From Flexivirga endophytica (GTDB taxonomy: Bacteria; Actinomycetota; Actinomycetes; Actinomycetales; Dermatophilaceae), in NCBI RefSeq assembly GCF_014640635.1, contig NZ_BMHI01000002.1:620001-684000 (forward strand): DNA of 64,000 nucleotides. The letters are read 5' to 3'. Below, in pieces: positions 62,437 through 64,000 of this stretch; position 1 is the first letter of the stretch; every line of letters starts with the position of its first letter. The position numbers were made by a program, and so were the translations under genes. Under the pieces are notes generated by a model. That model saw only the letters and a program-made list of their open reading frames with translations, was not told the origin of the DNA and did not search any database.

Positions 62437-63660
62437 ATGAGCACACCCAGCACGCCCACATTCGGCATCGGCATGGTCGGCTACGCCTTCATGGGACGCG
62501 CGCACTCACAGGCCTGGCGCAACGCACGTAGCTTCTTCGACGCTCCGGCGACACCGCACCTCGCGGCGGTGGCCGGGCGCAACGAGGCGGCAGCCGCCGA
62601 GACCGCCCGTCGCTTCGGCTGGGAGAGTGTCGAGACGGACTGGCGACGATTGCTCGACCGGGACGACATCGACGTCATCGACATCTGCACGCCGGGTGAC
62701 ACGCACGCCGAGATCGCAACCGCGGCGTTGCAGGCGGGCAAGCATGTGCTCTGCGAGAAGCCGCTGGCCAACTCGGTGGCCGAGGCGGAGCTGATGGTGG
62801 AGGCCGCGAATACCGCACAGGCTCAGGGGATCCAGTCGATGGTGGGGTTCACCTATCGTCGGGTCCCGGCGATCGCCTACGCACGGAACCTCGTGGCGGA
62901 AGGCCGGCTCGGCCGCATCCTGCACGTGCGCGGGCACTACCTGCAGGACTGGCTCACCGATCCCACGTCGCCGCTGACCTGGCGCCTGCAGAAGGAGCGT
63001 GCGGGCTCAGGAGCACTGGGCGACATCGGCGCGCACATAGTCGATCTCGCACAGTTCGTCACGGGGGAGCAGTTGGTCGGTGTCGCCGCACGCACCGAGA
63101 CCTTCGTACGTGAACGGCCGCTCGGCGGCACGCCATCGGTGACCTCCCTCGGTGGTACGGCGGCCGGCGACAGTGCCACGCAGCTCGGCCCTGTGACCGT
63201 CGACGACGCGGCGATCTTCGTCTCCCAACTGACCGGGGGCGCTCTCGCGGTCTTCGAAGCCACCCGCTTCGCGACCGGCCGGAAGAACGCGATCCGACTG
63301 GAGGTCAACGGAACTCGGGGATCGGTCGCGTTCGACTTCGAGGACATGAACGTCCTGCACGTATATGACGCAGATGCTCCGACGCGCGATGCCGGTTTCA
63401 CCCGGGTCCTCGTGACCGAGGAGACCCATCCGTATGTCGCCGCGTGGTGGCCGCCGGGACACGTGCTCGGCTACGAGCACAGCTTCACCCATCAAGCGGT
63501 CGACTTCCTCACGGCACTCGCCGAGGGCACGGCACCACGCCCAGGTTTCGCCGACGGGCTCCAGGTGCAGCGGGTCCTGTCAGCCGTCGAGGACAGTGCC
63601 GGGCGCTCTGGATCGTGGTCCTCGATCGCCGACGTCTCGGCGCAGGCAGGCGTCCGCTGA
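62437..63660 (+). CDS. Gfo/Idh/MocA-family dehydrogenase
   Basis: The 407-residue NAD(P)-dependent oxidoreductase has the N-terminal Rossmann domain (GIGMVGYAFMGRAHSQAW, then the EKP motif in HVLCEKPLANSV) and the C-terminal alpha/beta domain with GALGDIGAHIVDLAQF. The family oxidises sugars or inositols. The ATG at 62437 follows GGGAGG; two upstream in-frame ATGs lack that. It follows the binding protein and belongs to the catabolic operon. Confidence 0.92.
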   Translation: MSTPSTPTFGIGMVGYAFMGRAHSQAWRNARSFFDAPATPHLAAVAGRNEAAAAETARRFGWESVETDWRRLLDRDDIDVIDICTPGDTHAEIATAALQAGKHVLCEKPLANSVAEAELMVEAANTAQAQGIQSMVGFTYRRVPAIAYARNLVAEGRLGRILHVRGHYLQDWLTDPTSPLTWRLQKERAGSGALGDIGAHIVDLAQFVTGEQLVGVAARTETFVRERPLGGTPSVTSLGGTAAGDSATQLGPVTVDDAAIFVSQLTGGALAVFEATRFATGRKNAIRLEVNGTRGSVAFDFEDMNVLHVYDADAPTRDAGFTRVLVTEETHPYVAAWWPPGHVLGYEHSFTHQAVDFLTALAEGTAPRPGFADGLQVQRVLSAVEDSAGRSGSWSSIADVSAQAGVR

Positions 63661-63754
63661 CCCCTCGGATCTCTCGTCACGTCGTTCGCCGGAAGGAGTT
63701 GTGCACCACCACCCCGCAAGGACCGCCTCCGTCAATCTCCAAGGAGCAGTAACC

Positions 63755-64000
63755 ATGCATGACAACGAAGTCCAGCCGCTGAAACTCGCCAAGGGTCTCG
63801 GTCTCAGCCGTCGACAGTTCATGGCGGCTTCCACCGGAATGGCGGCGGTGGCGCTCACCGCCGTGGCCGCGCCGGGTGCACGCGCTGACGCAGTCGGCAA
63901 TGCCGGCGGTGTCCTGGTCCCGAAGTCCAAGCGGGGGATCATTCTCTACACCGTCCGCGACGCGACCTCGCGCGACCCGAACACCTCGCCCTACGCGTCC
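63755..64000 (+). CDS. Tat-exported sugar isomerase/epimerase-like protein (partial)
   Basis: Only the first 82 residues are present. A twin-arginine signal (SRRQFMAASTGMAAVALTAVAAPGARA) precedes the start of a TIM-barrel with KRGIILYTVRDA, the opening of xylose isomerase-like enzymes. Strong AAGGAG stands before the ATG. It would act on the outside of the membrane, unusual for this fold but known for secreted members in this neighbourhood type. Confidence 0.82.
   Translation, partial: MHDNEVQPLKLAKGLGLSRRQFMAASTGMAAVALTAVAAPGARADAVGNAGGVLVPKSKRGIILYTVRDATSRDPNTSPYAS

Overview
The window is 64 kb of chromosome from a high-GC Gram-positive bacterium of the Actinomycetota, most likely Micrococcales (a Dermacoccaceae- or Intrasporangiaceae-like organism; the family is inferred, not proven). 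The evidence is roughly 69 % G+C with GC-rich third positions, the actinobacterial order DUF4177-RidA-NUDIX-MBL-crp-nth-CoA pyrophosphatase, F420-dependent enzymes, a 6C RNA beside a Tad/Flp pilus operon, many leaderless starts, and no rRNA, prophage, insertion sequence or CRISPR array.

Layout. 1-5.4 kb: end of a LuxR-type regulator, an alpha/beta hydrolase, a DrrAB-type ABC exporter, a DedA protein, an MFS transporter with a damaged or unusual start, and a convergent hydrolase. 5.6-19.2 kb: DadA-like oxidase, the conserved housekeeping run (DUF4177, RidA, NUDIX), two tandem secreted GH25 lysozymes, MBL hydrolase, PP2C phosphatase, crp, an OafA/SGNH acyltransferase, nth, CoA pyrophosphatase, a DUF1469 membrane protein and nhaA. 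19.3-23.6 kb: small regulator-plus-enzyme units with visible operators (TetR/deazaflavin reductase, ArsR/AHSA1) and a degenerate Fic-like gene. 23.6-28.7 kb: two non-coding RNAs (a candidate Ms1/scr3559 6S-like RNA and a clear 6C RNA) followed by a complete Gram-positive-type Tad operon (CpaE-like, TadA, TadB, TadC, Flp, TadE, TadF-like), nearly all with overlapping stop/start codons. 28.8-38.2 kb: XRE regulator, GNAT, an Hrq1/MrfA-type helicase, STAS protein, methyltransferase, thioesterase, LLM oxidoreductase, extradiol dioxygenase. 38.3-46.3 kb: topA, two paralogous lipoproteins, a serine hydrolase, tmk and holB. 46.3-57.1 kb: miscellaneous enzymes, tRNA-Thr(CGT), TetR/quinone reductase pair, a small basic protein coupled to a carboxyethylornithine synthase-like enzyme, tautomerase, OsmC, glyoxalase/AraC. 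57.2-64 kb: a sugar or polyol uptake and catabolic locus (ROK repressor, ABC ATPase, permease, binding lipoprotein, Gfo/Idh/MocA dehydrogenase, start of a Tat-exported TIM-barrel isomerase).

The most unusual signal is genome-style rather than a single locus. The octamer GTATGNCG (or CGNCATAC) occurs about 130 times by hand count, on both strands (about 73 plus, 59 minus), in and between genes, about twenty-fold above base-composition expectation; almost every GTATG in the window is followed by NCG. Its behaviour (dispersed, non-palindromic, both strands, sometimes paired as terminators) resembles DNA uptake sequences or cyanobacterial HIP1, and the window also carries the Tad pilus that serves natural transformation in Micrococcus luteus. 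A second novelty is a 68-bp mini-ORF cassette (MSERSER...P) placed exactly between genes so that its start and stop codons overlap the neighbouring stop and start as ATGA; three copies stand in tandem before a TetR gene and one lies inside the sugar ABC operon.
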